Source: a virus
DNA length: 57,504 bases
Virus record (IMG/VR): IMGVR_UViG_3300027822_000014
Coordinates: 1 to 57,504 of that record
Strand: one strand, 5' to 3'
Shown here: positions 24,203 through 31,869 of the stretch, one piece after another
Layout of the letters: each line of letters starts with the position of its first letter
Position numbering within the stretch: the stretch's first letter is position 1
The notes under the pieces: generated by a model
What the model was told of the DNA's origin: nothing
Databases searched by the model: none
Seen by the model: only the letters and a program-made list of their open reading frames with translations
Translations under genes and position numbers: made by a program

Positions 24203-26755
24203 ATGTCAGCAGCCGCATTCGACTATACCACAGACATGATGGTGATCATCGATACCACGCTTGGTACGACGCTTACCAACAACAACGTTTTCAGGCTCCC
24301 GGTCGGGGAAGCTGCGGTGGCCGCGTTTATCCAGAACGGGCTGTTCGCCACCCGGTTTGCGGACCCCAGTACCGTGGCGCCGGTCGATACGACCCAGATC
24401 TGGCCCGACACCAACTCGAATCCGACAATCTACAGGCATTGGGATGGTGCAGCGTGGTCGCAAGCCGACTGGTATGACATTTGGTCATCTGCTTCGCCGC
24501 TCACCACAAAAGGTGACATGTACGGGTTTAGCACTTTCGATGCTCGCCTCCCTGTAGGCGCAGACGGACAGGTAATCGTTGCTGACAGCACCGAAAATCT
24601 GGGTGTGAAATGGGACGACACTCCTTTGCCGTTTTACGCCGACCGTGCGACGGCCATTGCAGCCACCATTTCTACTGGCGTGAACCAGATAAGCGTCGTG
24701 GCTCCGAACGGAGACATACTCAAGTATCGGCGAGACACCACGAACGGAACGGCACTGACAACCAACGGCGGCACTGTAGATTGGTCGCCAGATGGCATTA
24801 TAACGCCTGACCACTGGGGCGAAAACACGACGCCTGGCACCACCGATATGCAGGCCGCCGCTCACAGCGCCATTGATTACCTCGAGGCCACAAGCGGCGG
24901 TGTTCTGGTCTTGCGCAGCGGTATTGATTATTATTTCGGGTCATCAGTTCCGGTTGCGGCAAGTGACATCAAGGTTTATGCGCACGGCGCAAGCATTACA
25001 GCAGCTGCCACTCTCGGGTCGGAAACTCAAAACCGACCTGACGGGGTGTTCAACTTCATCGGAACCGAAGCGGCGTCTACAACCTTGTCTGCAGATGTCG
25101 CGCTGTACGCTGAGACCGTTTCAGTCACCAGTGCAGCCGGCATGGCTGTAGGTCAAGTGATCCGTTTCTACGCCGCAACCGATCTGTGGTACACCGAGAA
25201 CGTTACCACTATTGGCCGCAATCACGTCAACCGCATCAAAGCCATCTCGGGCACAACCATCACGTTGGATACGCCTGTCCCGCGAGCTTTCACTGCTTCG
25301 ACTTTCACATGTGATGTGAGCACATGGGATGGCTTGAGTAATGTCGGCATCGAAGGCGGTAGCTGGGAAGGCGGCGGTTTCGACCACAACCTCAATAATG
25401 GCATCGGCACCGCGGCTGTATTCTTCGAATACGTCCAGAATGCTGTGTTCAAGCCCGAGTTTGTCGGCGGATTTTCTGGCGCTCAGATGTGGGCAACCAT
25501 GTGGTACGGGCTTTACGCCGAAGTACCGAATATGCGGGGGCATGTTTTGGGTTATGCTGATGCTATTGTCGAGGGTCAAAACTCTGGGTTCTATGGACTG
25601 CGTGTTGATGATGGGCGATCCGCCGCATTGTATGGCGGCGTCTCCATAAATATACGCCACACGACAGACGGCACGCGCGCAGAAGACGTGAAGTGCGATG
25701 GCTGGAGCACCTACAACAACCACAGACCACCACATGGCTCGCACAGCGGTTGTACTGACTGGAAGTTCACTAACTGTAACAGTGAAGGCCCGTTCGGGAT
25801 GGTGTTGTGGCGCGGGTTTGACGCGATGATGGACAACTGTAGTCTGGTTTCTCCAAACAGCGTCACACCTATTTTCTACGATGTGGTTGGCGCTGTTGGC
25901 GATTTGGCTCGCACTTATAACTTTTCGAACCTCAAGGCTATCGTTGCCAGAGAATGCTTGCGGCTTGAAGCGGTAATAGGCACCTGTCATCTCACCGCGC
26001 CTGATTTCGAAGGTGCGATAGAGAGTGTAGGCTTCGCAGCGATCACGATCAACACGCCTGACATCGAGGCATTCATATGCACAGGCGGGCACCTCAGGGC
26101 TAATGACGCCAACCATGCCGTCAAGGTGGCCAGCTCACCTAACCTCAGAGACCTGATCCAGTTCAACGGCACCCGGTTTTCTGACTACACGAGCGCTGCG
26201 GTCCAGTGTTACGCTGTAACCGACGAGACTTCGTTGATCATGCAGGGCGTGACATTCAATGACGGAAACTCGGTCACTGATCATGTTGACGATCAGGGAA
26301 CATTCGATCATCTAGACGTTTACGGGTTTGACTACGCGGGAGCAGTTTATGCGCTTGGCAACCAAGGTAGCTATGATCCAGTGTTCGGGGATTCAACAAT
26401 AGATTGCACGCTGGATGCTGTGTCAGAAATATCATGGACCAGACGCGGCGAGCGTGTGTGGATCAACGGAGAGATCAGACTTACCAGCACAAACAGTGTG
26501 GCTGGTAATTTGTTGCTAAAAAATCTGCCTTTCCCTATAGCGCCGTTAAATCGAGCGGGCGCTGGCGGGCTTGTCACATGGTCCTCCGGCCTGTCTCTCT
26601 CTGCGGCCTCGATAATCACGTTGCGGGCGCTTGCAAGCGGTACTGAAATGGGGTTCTACGTGGCAGGCACGGCAGGAGGAACCAGCCTTGCATCTACCGA
26701 TATCACAGCTACCTCGCGCTTCTTGATTGCCGCTCAGTATGTGACGGACGAATGA
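24203..26755 (+). CDS. Tail spike with beta-helix (pectate-lyase-like) body
   Basis: The N-terminal 90 residues resemble a virion-binding domain. The block SPLTTKGDMYGFST to GVKWDD (about 94-137) is a linker motif common in phage tail fibres. From about 205 (TTDMQAAAHSAIDYLEATSGGVLVL) the sequence has the start of a right-handed parallel beta-helix, as in pectate lyase-like spikes, followed by repeating G/N-rich coils. The last 130 residues look like a separate trimerisation/tip domain. It likely binds and cleaves host surface polysaccharide. The GAGGAA site fixes the start. Confidence 0.85.
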   Translation: MSAAAFDYTTDMMVIIDTTLGTTLTNNNVFRLPVGEAAVAAFIQNGLFATRFADPSTVAPVDTTQIWPDTNSNPTIYRHWDGAAWSQADWYDIWSSASPLTTKGDMYGFSTFDARLPVGADGQVIVADSTENLGVKWDDTPLPFYADRATAIAATISTGVNQISVVAPNGDILKYRRDTTNGTALTTNGGTVDWSPDGIITPDHWGENTTPGTTDMQAAAHSAIDYLEATSGGVLVLRSGIDYYFGSSVPVAASDIKVYAHGASITAAATLGSETQNRPDGVFNFIGTEAASTTLSADVALYAETVSVTSAAGMAVGQVIRFYAATDLWYTENVTTIGRNHVNRIKAISGTTITLDTPVPRAFTASTFTCDVSTWDGLSNVGIEGGSWEGGGFDHNLNNGIGTAAVFFEYVQNAVFKPEFVGGFSGAQMWATMWYGLYAEVPNMRGHVLGYADAIVEGQNSGFYGLRVDDGRSAALYGGVSINIRHTTDGTRAEDVKCDGWSTYNNHRPPHGSHSGCTDWKFTNCNSEGPFGMVLWRGFDAMMDNCSLVSPNSVTPIFYDVVGAVGDLARTYNFSNLKAIVARECLRLEAVIGTCHLTAPDFEGAIESVGFAAITINTPDIEAFICTGGHLRANDANHAVKVASSPNLRDLIQFNGTRFSDYTSAAVQCYAVTDETSLIMQGVTFNDGNSVTDHVDDQGTFDHLDVYGFDYAGAVYALGNQGSYDPVFGDSTIDCTLDAVSEISWTRRGERVWINGEIRLTSTNSVAGNLLLKNLPFPIAPLNRAGAGGLVTWSSGLSLSAASIITLRALASGTEMGFYVAGTAGGTSLASTDITATSRFLIAAQYVTDE

Positions 26756-26769
26756 AGCAGACCGTCTCC

Positions 26770-26997
26770 CTATTTGGAATTATGAATTTTGTGCATAGCT
26801 TCAACATCCAGCACGCCGATGGTGCCGCCGCTTTCACATGTCAAAGATGGTTCCCACAATTTAACGCGCCGTTGAAGGTCTTCAATCTCCCTTTTGGCTT
26901 CGCGCAAAAACCAAGCGGTATCAGTGTCGCCCTCGCGTGGTGAGAGTTTCGATAAATGCTCTTGAATGCGATCAACGATATTCACCGGCAGTTCCAT
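26770..26997 (-). CDS. Hypothetical protein, 75 aa
   Basis: Acidic/basic helical protein (VNIVDRIQEHLSK then TAWFLREAKREIEDLQRRV), probably a short coiled coil. It is the last gene of the island's leftward operon. No good ribosome site is visible before 26997, so translation may depend on coupling with the previous gene, whose stop lies seven bases upstream. Confidence 0.6.
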   Translation of the reverse strand: MELPVNIVDRIQEHLSKLSPREGDTDTAWFLREAKREIEDLQRRVKLWEPSLTCESGGTIGVLDVEAMHKIHNSK

Positions 26998-27003
26998 TAA
27001 TGG

Positions 27004-27171
27004 TTAAACATTTTTCACAATTGTTGCTTCAGGACATCCCCTATAAAACACATCAACCCCAAGGCGCGGCCTAGACAACAATTTTATTCCAGCGTCTCGC
27101 ATTGCCTGTAAACGGTTCAGTCTATGAATTAACTTTGATGCCATTTCTTCCGGTGACAAATCTTCTGGCAT
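27004..27171 (-). CDS. Hypothetical protein, 55 aa
   Basis: The frame runs MPEDLSPEEMASKLIHRLNR and ends ATIVKNV. It is short and has a GGAG ribosome site nine bases before its ATG (27171). It sits in line with its neighbours in the leftward operon, with an 11-base gap to the upstream gene. The first half looks helical; no family recognised. Confidence 0.6.
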   Translation of the reverse strand: MPEDLSPEEMASKLIHRLNRLQAMRDAGIKLLSRPRLGVDVFYRGCPEATIVKNV

Positions 27172-27182
27172 GCGAAATACTC

Positions 27183-27428
27183 CTATTTTGTCGGTACTAT
27201 TTTAAAGCCGCTCTCATCAATCGCGTCCAAAACCTTTTGCGCATACGGATCGCAACCACATGCAGGCCAATCACAATCGGATTGCTCGCCCGCATGGTTG
27301 TTGCCCGCCTTTGCCTTGCAAACAAAATCGGCAAGAATATATCTGTTGTGATTATCCATCGCAAAAGTCTCGAATTTGCGTTTGCCGTGAAGTTCACGCG
27401 CCCAAATCTCAACTGGCAATTCGCTCAT
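27183..27428 (-). CDS. Hypothetical cysteine-containing protein, 81 aa
   Basis: Starts MSELPVEIWARELHGKRKFE after a GGGAGA site. The middle has CDWPACGCDP, three cysteines close together that could bind metal together with C38. No family recognised. It lies nine bases after the zinc-motif gene on the same strand. Confidence 0.65.
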   Translation of the reverse strand: MSELPVEIWARELHGKRKFETFAMDNHNRYILADFVCKAKAGNNHAGEQSDCDWPACGCDPYAQKVLDAIDESGFKIVPTK

Positions 27429-27437
27429 AACGTCTCC

Positions 27438-27824
27438 CTACTTGCTCATTCTATTTTTGACAGTGGTCCGGTCGGCAATGTTTTGACATGGGCAATAATC
27501 GTTACTACCGAAACAACTACACCGACCTGCCTGCTGCACCTTCTCACTAGTCGAAAGGATTTCTGATGCCACGTCTGATATTTCATCGCATCCGATGCCG
27601 TCACACTCGGGACACTTGCCGCGATTGATCTCATAATACGGATCATCGTTTTGAGGGTGGTGTTCGTATAACGTGCCTTCTACACAGCGTTGATCGCACT
27701 TCATGATCATGTCTCCTAAATTACAAGTTGAACAATCTTTTACTTCTTCCGAATTATCGCGCCCGAGATATCGTAAGTAGCCGGTGCCACCGCAATCTGA
27801 ACATTCCTCTGATGAAACCTGCAT
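27438..27824 (-). CDS. DnaJ-type zinc-motif protein, 128 aa
   Basis: Contains repeated CxxC(x)GxG-like motifs: CSDCGGTG near the start, CSTCNLGD, and CPECDGIG further on, plus a C-terminal cysteine cluster (CSCFGS..CPC). This is the zinc-binding pattern of the DnaJ central domain without J domain. Such stand-alone modules occur in phages and may assist folding or bind nucleic acid; the role here is unknown. I took ATG 27824 because GGAG is optimally placed; an in-frame ATG at 27839 is possible. Confidence 0.65.
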   Translation of the reverse strand: MQVSSEECSDCGGTGYLRYLGRDNSEEVKDCSTCNLGDMIMKCDQRCVEGTLYEHHPQNDDPYYEINRGKCPECDGIGCDEISDVASEILSTSEKVQQAGRCSCFGSNDYCPCQNIADRTTVKNRMSK

Positions 27825-27853
27825 CGACCACGTCTCCATTAATGGTGTTTCTT

Positions 27854-28006
27854 TTATTGCAAATATGTATGAATGAAACTGTTGATGATTGAAACCATAC
27901 TGTCTGCAACTATAGCTACCGTTATCACCCAAAAACACCACCTTGGTGCCGAAAAAACGCACGTGTATTGTACTCTAAGTGGTGTATCATCATTCATGTC
28001 ATTCAT
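27854..28006 (-). CDS. Possible small membrane protein, 50 aa
   Basis: The frame starts MNDMNDDTPLRVQY and contains one hydrophobic helix (about residues 17-40, with WCFWVITVAIVADSM). It fits neatly between the Tat-signal gene and the zinc-motif gene in the same orientation. The ribosome site (AGAGAGACG) is poorly spaced, so confidence is moderate. Confidence 0.45.
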   Translation of the reverse strand: MNDMNDDTPLRVQYTCVFSAPRWCFWVITVAIVADSMVSIINSFIHTYLQ

Positions 28007-28037
28007 CGCTCAACGTCTCTCTGTTTTTGTTATCCAA

Positions 28038-28217
28038 TCATGTGGCTTCCGTGAATTCCCCTGTGTCGATATCGAATGTGTATCTAGCCACCATTTTTAC
28101 AGTGTAAACGTATCTTTTGACACTTGGTGTGGACGACCAACCTTCACCAAGTGTGGACGGCCAAACTGCAGTAGCTGCTACTGAGCAAAACAAAAAGTTC
28201 CGTCTACTTAAATCCAT
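28038..28217 (-). CDS. Microprotein with twin-arginine (Tat) signal, 59 aa
   Basis: The N-terminus MDLSRRNFLFCSVAATAVWP matches the Tat signal pattern: SRRxFL followed by a moderately hydrophobic helix and a polar turn. The mature part would be about 35-40 residues, beta-rich, ending YTFDIDTGEFTEAT. GGAGAC lies seven bases before the ATG (28217), and the gene is 12 bases after the recombinase stop. The DNA contains a short internal duplication (CGTCCACAC twice) and a CACTTGGTG/CACCAAGTG inverted repeat. Tat export folds proteins before transport, so a folded periplasmic factor is possible; the function is unknown. Confidence 0.6.
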   Translation of the reverse strand: MDLSRRNFLFCSVAATAVWPSTLGEGWSSTPSVKRYVYTVKMVARYTFDIDTGEFTEAT

Positions 28218-28229
28218 AGCTCATGTCTC

Positions 28230-28844
28230 CTATTGCAACAGTTTGGGCCGAGGCCCTTTGACATTGAACCCGGCGTCTGCGAGCGCCTTTGCGCGCACAC
28301 CGGGGAAGTGATTGTTCAGAGTTGTCACCGATTTATACCCATGCATTTCTGCGACTTTCTTGAGTGGTATGGATACGTCCTGAATGTCCGCCAGCATGGC
28401 TTGACGCTTGTCGCCTACAATCTTACTCGGACGGCCAAAGGTCGCGCCACGCGCCCGCGCAGCCGCCATACCGGCTTTTGTGCGCTCTTTGGTCATGTCA
28501 CGCTCCAGTGTTGCCAGACTGGCCAGCAGATGGAACATGAACTTGCCCATCGGCGACTTTGTGTCGATCTGCTCAGTGATGCTCTTGAACTCGATGTTCT
28601 GAGAATTCATGACATCTGACAATTGGATCAGTTCACCAATGTTACGGCCCAGACGATCAAGTTTCCACACGACAAGAGTGTCACCGGCCCGAATGCTTTT
28701 CTTCAACAGTTCAAGCTGCGCTCGATGCATTGACGCACCTGACGTTTTCTCTTTGAAGATGTAGTGACAACCGGCTTTTTCCAGTGCCTGGATTTGCATA
28801 TCAAGGTTCTGGTCTTCCGTGCTGACACGGGCGTACCCGTACAT
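28230..28844 (-). CDS. Serine recombinase (resolvase/invertase type)
   Basis: A small serine recombinase of about 204 residues. It has catalytic serine in YARVST (about residue 8), the LVVWKLDRLGRN active-site motif (about 61-72), SITEQIDTKSPMGKFMFHLLA (arm and helix E start) and LERDMTKERTKAG (about 118-130). The C-terminus, after GRPSK, has a Hin-type helix-turn-helix. This group inverts or resolves DNA between short sites, and some are mobile. I see no clear invertible segment. It is the first gene of the island's leftward operon. The start at 28844 has no strong ribosome site; a GTG precedes it directly. Confidence 0.88.
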   Translation of the reverse strand: MYGYARVSTEDQNLDMQIQALEKAGCHYIFKEKTSGASMHRAQLELLKKSIRAGDTLVVWKLDRLGRNIGELIQLSDVMNSQNIEFKSITEQIDTKSPMGKFMFHLLASLATLERDMTKERTKAGMAAARARGATFGRPSKIVGDKRQAMLADIQDVSIPLKKVAEMHGYKSVTTLNNHFPGVRAKALADAGFNVKGPRPKLLQ

Positions 28845-28999
28845 CACTGATGTGTCTTTTTGTTCTTTTTCTGAATTATGCAACTGAAAACCTCTTGACT
28901 TAATGGTGTCGAATGTGACTGTATAGACGAATAGCCACAAAGGCAAACACTATTTATACCAGAGAAGGCCGGTTTGGCCGCAACACAAGGAACGATGAA
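28845..28999. promoter_or_regulatory. Divergent promoter region of the accessory island
   Basis: Between the recombinase and vWA genes. Leftward: TTAAGT (28903-28898) and CATAAT (28880-28875) at 17-base spacing. Rightward: TTGACT (28895-28900) with TGTATA (28920-28925) at a long 19-base spacing. The two -35 boxes overlap, so one regulator could control both operons. GGCC-ggttt-GGCC lies just before the vWA gene. Confidence 0.45.
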
Positions 29000-29605
29000 A
29001 TGAAAGTTTACATGCTGATAGATCAATCAGGATCGATGGCAACCAATTGGGCTGAGACCGTAGGCGCGGTGAATTCCTACGTTAAAAAGATGACGAGTGA
29101 CAAGCCCAAGAAACTGCGCCTGAACGTTGCTGCTTTCGATGCAGACAGTGGGTTGAATTTCACCGAATTGCGCAGAGATGTGAAAATCAAAGATTGGACG
29201 GACATCACTAATGATGACGCCACCCCAAGGGGATCAACACCGCTGTTTGATGCGATTGGCAAGCTGTGCACATGGATTGATGTAGACAAACCAGACCGAG
29301 CGCTCATCGCAATAATCACGGACGGTCATGAAAACTCTAGTCGCGAAGTATCCAAGGATGCAGCCAAAGCAATGCTGGATAAGTTTCGTGAAAAGAAATT
29401 CGACATTGTGTTTATTGGCGCAGATTTTGACGCATTTGGACAGGCTGCAACTTTGGGTAATGCCAGGGGTCAAACCTTAAACATGAGCCCCGGTAACTAT
29501 GCTGCGGCCAGTGCTTCTCTGGCCTCTAGAACAACAGCATATGCCGCGTCTGGCGCTGTGATGGATTGGTCTGATGAAGACCGTAAAGCTGCGAGTGAAA
29601 AGTAA
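29000..29605 (+). CDS. von Willebrand factor A (vWA) domain protein
   Basis: The 201-residue protein is almost entirely a vWA domain. The MIDAS metal site is visible: DQSGS at residues 8-12, the conserved threonine region (DATPRGSTPLFDAI, about 74-87) and the third element ITDGHEN (about 106-112). Such domains mediate metal-dependent protein-protein contacts. Cellular relatives work with MoxR ATPases or tellurite-resistance proteins, but no such partner is visible here. It leads the island's rightward operon. The ribosome site is AAGGAACG. Confidence 0.85.
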   Translation: MKVYMLIDQSGSMATNWAETVGAVNSYVKKMTSDKPKKLRLNVAAFDADSGLNFTELRRDVKIKDWTDITNDDATPRGSTPLFDAIGKLCTWIDVDKPDRALIAIITDGHENSSREVSKDAAKAMLDKFREKKFDIVFIGADFDAFGQAATLGNARGQTLNMSPGNYAAASASLASRTTAYAASGAVMDWSDEDRKAASEK

Positions 29606-29625
29606 CACCACGAAAGGCCACGAAA

Positions 29626-29958
29626 ATGTATGGACTATGCCTAAACATGATGCGAGACCGGGCTGAACGGGTCGATTTGGTTGCCACGGCAGCTACGCCA
29701 GAGGCTCTGTGCGCGTTTATGGATCAGCATAAGGTTGAGGAATACTCAGACGGGTCAACTAGTGCGTTCAGTGGAACGCTGAGAAAAACTTTTGCCGCTG
29801 GAAGTCCGCTTGAATATTACAACCCACCGTTTTCCATTGAAGTCGATAACCCTGGCGTTTTCGGTGACGGCATTATCTCAATCATGTCCCGTGAAGATGC
29901 AATCCAACGTGCGGCAGAAAATTGGGATAACGAAGTCGCGTCAAAGCGCATAGATTAA
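29626..29958 (+). CDS. Hypothetical protein, 110 aa
   Basis: Acidic, soluble-looking, starting MYGLCLNMMRDRAERVDLVA; no family recognised. The middle (AGSPLEYYNPPFSIEV) is aromatic and proline-rich. It is preceded by CACGAAAGGCCACGAAA, one of the repeated leaders. Second gene of the rightward operon, 20 bases after the vWA gene. Confidence 0.7.
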   Translation: MYGLCLNMMRDRAERVDLVATAATPEALCAFMDQHKVEEYSDGSTSAFSGTLRKTFAAGSPLEYYNPPFSIEVDNPGVFGDGIISIMSREDAIQRAAENWDNEVASKRID

Positions 29959-29981
29959 TACCAACACGAAAGGCCACGCAG

Positions 29982-30161
29982 ATGCACACTATGAAAAAGC
30001 TGTTCAGCACATTGAAGATTTGCGCAACGCTTTTTGCTGCAAGAACCTTCGGAGAATATGAGCACTCAGGATTTTATGTGGATTTTGAATACGCCAGATA
30101 CAGGCTATTCGGTAAGAGTTGGTGCATCCCGAAAACACCATTCATAGAAACAACAGAATAG
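29982..30161 (+). CDS. Hypothetical small protein, 59 aa
   Basis: Starts MHTMKKLFSTLKICATLFAA, a basic residue pair and short hydrophobic stretch that could be a weak signal or membrane anchor, then an aromatic-rich tail ending PFIETTE. Preceded by the CACGAAAGGCCACGCAG leader, which nearly repeats that of the previous gene. Confidence 0.6.
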   Translation: MHTMKKLFSTLKICATLFAARTFGEYEHSGFYVDFEYARYRLFGKSWCIPKTPFIETTE

Positions 30162-30170
30162 GCCGGGATC

Positions 30171-30365
30171 ATGAAAGAGCAATGGGTAGCGTTCTGGAAT
30201 GGCAGCACAATGCACTGCATCACAGGAGCCACAGATGTCACATATGACAGCTTGAAGCACTGCAAATCTATCAACTCTGGTGCAGAAGGATTTGCTAAGA
30301 TTGCCATCAATGACGGCGTTCTGAAAATAGTAGAGCAGGTTAAAAATGAAAGAAGGACAACATGA
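30171..30365 (+). CDS. Hypothetical protein, 64 aa
   Basis: Compact, mixed composition, probably beta-rich at the start (KEQWVAFWNGSTMHCITGAT). No family recognised. The upstream ATAGGCCGGGATC is a diverged form of the AAAGGCC leader overlapping the previous stop. Its end overlaps the next start by four bases. Confidence 0.65.
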   Translation: MKEQWVAFWNGSTMHCITGATDVTYDSLKHCKSINSGAEGFAKIAINDGVLKIVEQVKNERRTT

Positions 30366-30574
30366 CTGACTTGGAAAGAGAGATTGCCGCCGTGCTGAAT
30401 ACACACAGTGCGGAGAATGACAGCAATTCACCAGACTGGTTGCTGGCTCAATTCCTGACGAATTGCCTAGCCGCATTTAATGGTGCAGTTCAGAAGCGTG
30501 AAAATTGGTACGGGCGAGACCCTAGACCGTCTCATGTTGACGGACCAAAACCACCTGAAACAAATACACAGTAA
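30362..30574 (+). CDS. Hypothetical protein, 70 aa
   Basis: Helical N-terminal half (LEREIAAVLNTHSAENDS then WLLAQFLTNCLAAFNGAVQKREN) with a disordered proline-rich tail. Small proteins with this layout are frequent in phage accessory regions; function unknown. It has a conventional AGAAGGA site rather than the AAAGGCC leader and starts in an ATGA overlap. Confidence 0.65.
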   Translation: MTDLEREIAAVLNTHSAENDSNSPDWLLAQFLTNCLAAFNGAVQKRENWYGRDPRPSHVDGPKPPETNTQ

Positions 30575-30583
30575 AGGCCCGAC

Positions 30584-30799
30584 ATGAAACCGAGAAACTG
30601 CAGAACCACAGAAGATTTGCTCAAGTGCCGGACTGATAATTTCCCAGGCATTGGTGATCGTTGGTCAATACTCAATCAAGAACAATGTGTGTCTCTTCAC
30701 CAGCCCAACGGCGGTGGGTGGGTCACAATCCCGCGCAAGGACTTCAATGCAATTGTTGACTGGTATAATCGGGACCAGAAACCAGCAAAGCGTAAATAG
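30584..30799 (+). CDS. Hypothetical protein, 71 aa
   Basis: Contains WSILNQEQCVSLHQPNGGGW and WVTIPRKDFNAIVDWYN, which look like two beta strands and a helix. No family recognised. Leader is TAAAGGCCCGAC. Ends in a basic tail. Confidence 0.65.
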   Translation: MKPRNCRTTEDLLKCRTDNFPGIGDRWSILNQEQCVSLHQPNGGGWVTIPRKDFNAIVDWYNRDQKPAKRK

Positions 30800-30815
30800 A
30801 TATAAAGGGCCGGTT

Positions 30816-31073
30816 ATGAAACGTCAGCCAATAGATACGGCACCCAAAGACGGTACAGTAATATTGGTCTATGGCGAAAATTCAAACAGGTCTCATAAAT
30901 GTATATGGAACCCAGAAATGAACTCATGGAATGAAGATTGTTCCGATCTGGTTGATTCTGGATGTTGGGAAACTCTTTGTTGCCACGGATGGTTTGAACC
31001 GTCAGAAGTAAAGTTTTGGCAACCGCTTTCAAAGTCTGGAAAGTGTGGATGTGAATTAGAAATTTACTACTGA
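30816..31073 (+). CDS. DUF551-like protein, 85 aa
   Basis: The beginning QPIDTAPKDGTVILVYGEN resembles the WQPIxxAPKDGTxIL signature of small DUF551-type phage proteins, and the later EVKFWQPLS fits the family's repeated tryptophan strand. Function unknown. I use ATG 30816, directly after the ATAAAGGGCCGGTT leader; a longer upstream reading would cover the previous gene. Several cysteines cluster in the second half. Confidence 0.65.
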   Translation: MKRQPIDTAPKDGTVILVYGENSNRSHKCIWNPEMNSWNEDCSDLVDSGCWETLCCHGWFEPSEVKFWQPLSKSGKCGCELEIYY

Positions 31074-31111
31074 AATGAACCAACCGATTAACGCCAGAAA
31101 GGGCCGAGAAC

Positions 31112-31369
31112 ATGGACTGGAACCCGATTAAAAGCATGCCATATCAGGAAATCTGTTGGGTGAAAAATTCGATTATGAAGAAACCAGTGTTGGCCACTAG
31201 GGGTCATGACACCCCAGCAGGAGTTCATCCAGACAACACGTTCTGCACTACTGTTTTCACTCCAGACAAGATGTTCCCCACCCCTTCTGGAAATCTTGTC
31301 TGTCCTGATTTGTGGCGGAAGGTTGAAGAAGATTACCAACCGGAAGCAGATATCAACGGTGACTTCTAA
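31112..31369 (+). CDS. Hypothetical protein related in style to DUF551, 85 aa
   Basis: Starts MDWNPIKSMPYQEICWVKN, like the W-P-I-x-x-x-P opening of the previous gene, suggesting the two are diverged copies of one small fold. The remainder has PDLWRKVEED near the end. Leader is GAAAGGGCCGAGAAC. It is the last gene of the island before the high-GC late region resumes. Confidence 0.6.
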   Translation: MDWNPIKSMPYQEICWVKNSIMKKPVLATRGHDTPAGVHPDNTFCTTVFTPDKMFPTPSGNLVCPDLWRKVEEDYQPEADINGDF

Positions 31370-31452
31370 ACACACAGAAAAGGCCCAGGCCTTGCATATT
31401 TCACGCGAATGGCGATGATGACGGCGTTTGAAATTTTACAAGGAGAGCCAAC

Positions 31453-31869
31453 ATGGCCACGAAAGCCAAGTCCGCTGCTGTGCCGAATCGCCAGCAGCGC
31501 CGCAAGACCGCCGCCACCAAGAAAAACTCCACCCCGCAGAAGACCCCTGCTGAGACAGGCAGTCAGCCCAATCAGCTCCTGCAGAACTTCGACATGGTCC
31601 ACAAGGCCATTGCCGACAACCAGATCAACTGTGTCGTCGGCGTCGCTGTGCTACGCAATGGCGTCATGATCGACATGTTTGGCACTGCCGGCGAGTTGCT
31701 CGGTGAATGCGCTGCGCTCGTGCAACTACAGAACCTGGGTGACAATATGCGAGGGATGCAGCAGCGCCGCATACAGGCTCAGCAGCAGGCAGCGCGTGAC
31801 GCTCAGGCGAAGATCACCCCGCCGGGGGTGAACGCCGGGAAGCCTCCGAAGAAGGCTGCTCAGACGTAG
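31453..31869 (+). CDS. Hypothetical protein, 138 aa
   Basis: The N-terminal 40 residues are basic and disordered (K, R, Q, T, P). The central 60 residues look folded (NCVVGVAVLRNGVMIDMFGTAG), and the C-terminus is again Q/A/P/K-rich. No family recognised. An AAGGAGAG site precedes it, and GC-rich codon use matches the late genes, so it belongs to the phage backbone rather than the island. Its 3' end overlaps the convergent lipoprotein gene by 56 bases. Confidence 0.7.
   Translation: MATKAKSAAVPNRQQRRKTAATKKNSTPQKTPAETGSQPNQLLQNFDMVHKAIADNQINCVVGVAVLRNGVMIDMFGTAGELLGECAALVQLQNLGDNMRGMQQRRIQAQQQAARDAQAKITPPGVNAGKPPKKAAQT

Larger units (their letters stand above)
29606..31111 (+). promoter_or_regulatory. 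Recurrent AAAGG(G)CC translation leader
   Basis: AAAGGCC or AAAGGGCC lies a few bases before the starts at 29626, 29982, 30584, 30816 and 31112, and a shortened ATAGGCC precedes 30171. Two of them share a longer CACGAAAGGCCACG. A further copy (31378) follows the last gene. The AAAGG part can pair with 16S rRNA, but the invariant CC is not part of a normal ribosome site. Other operons in this genome use GGAG. Confidence 0.7.
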
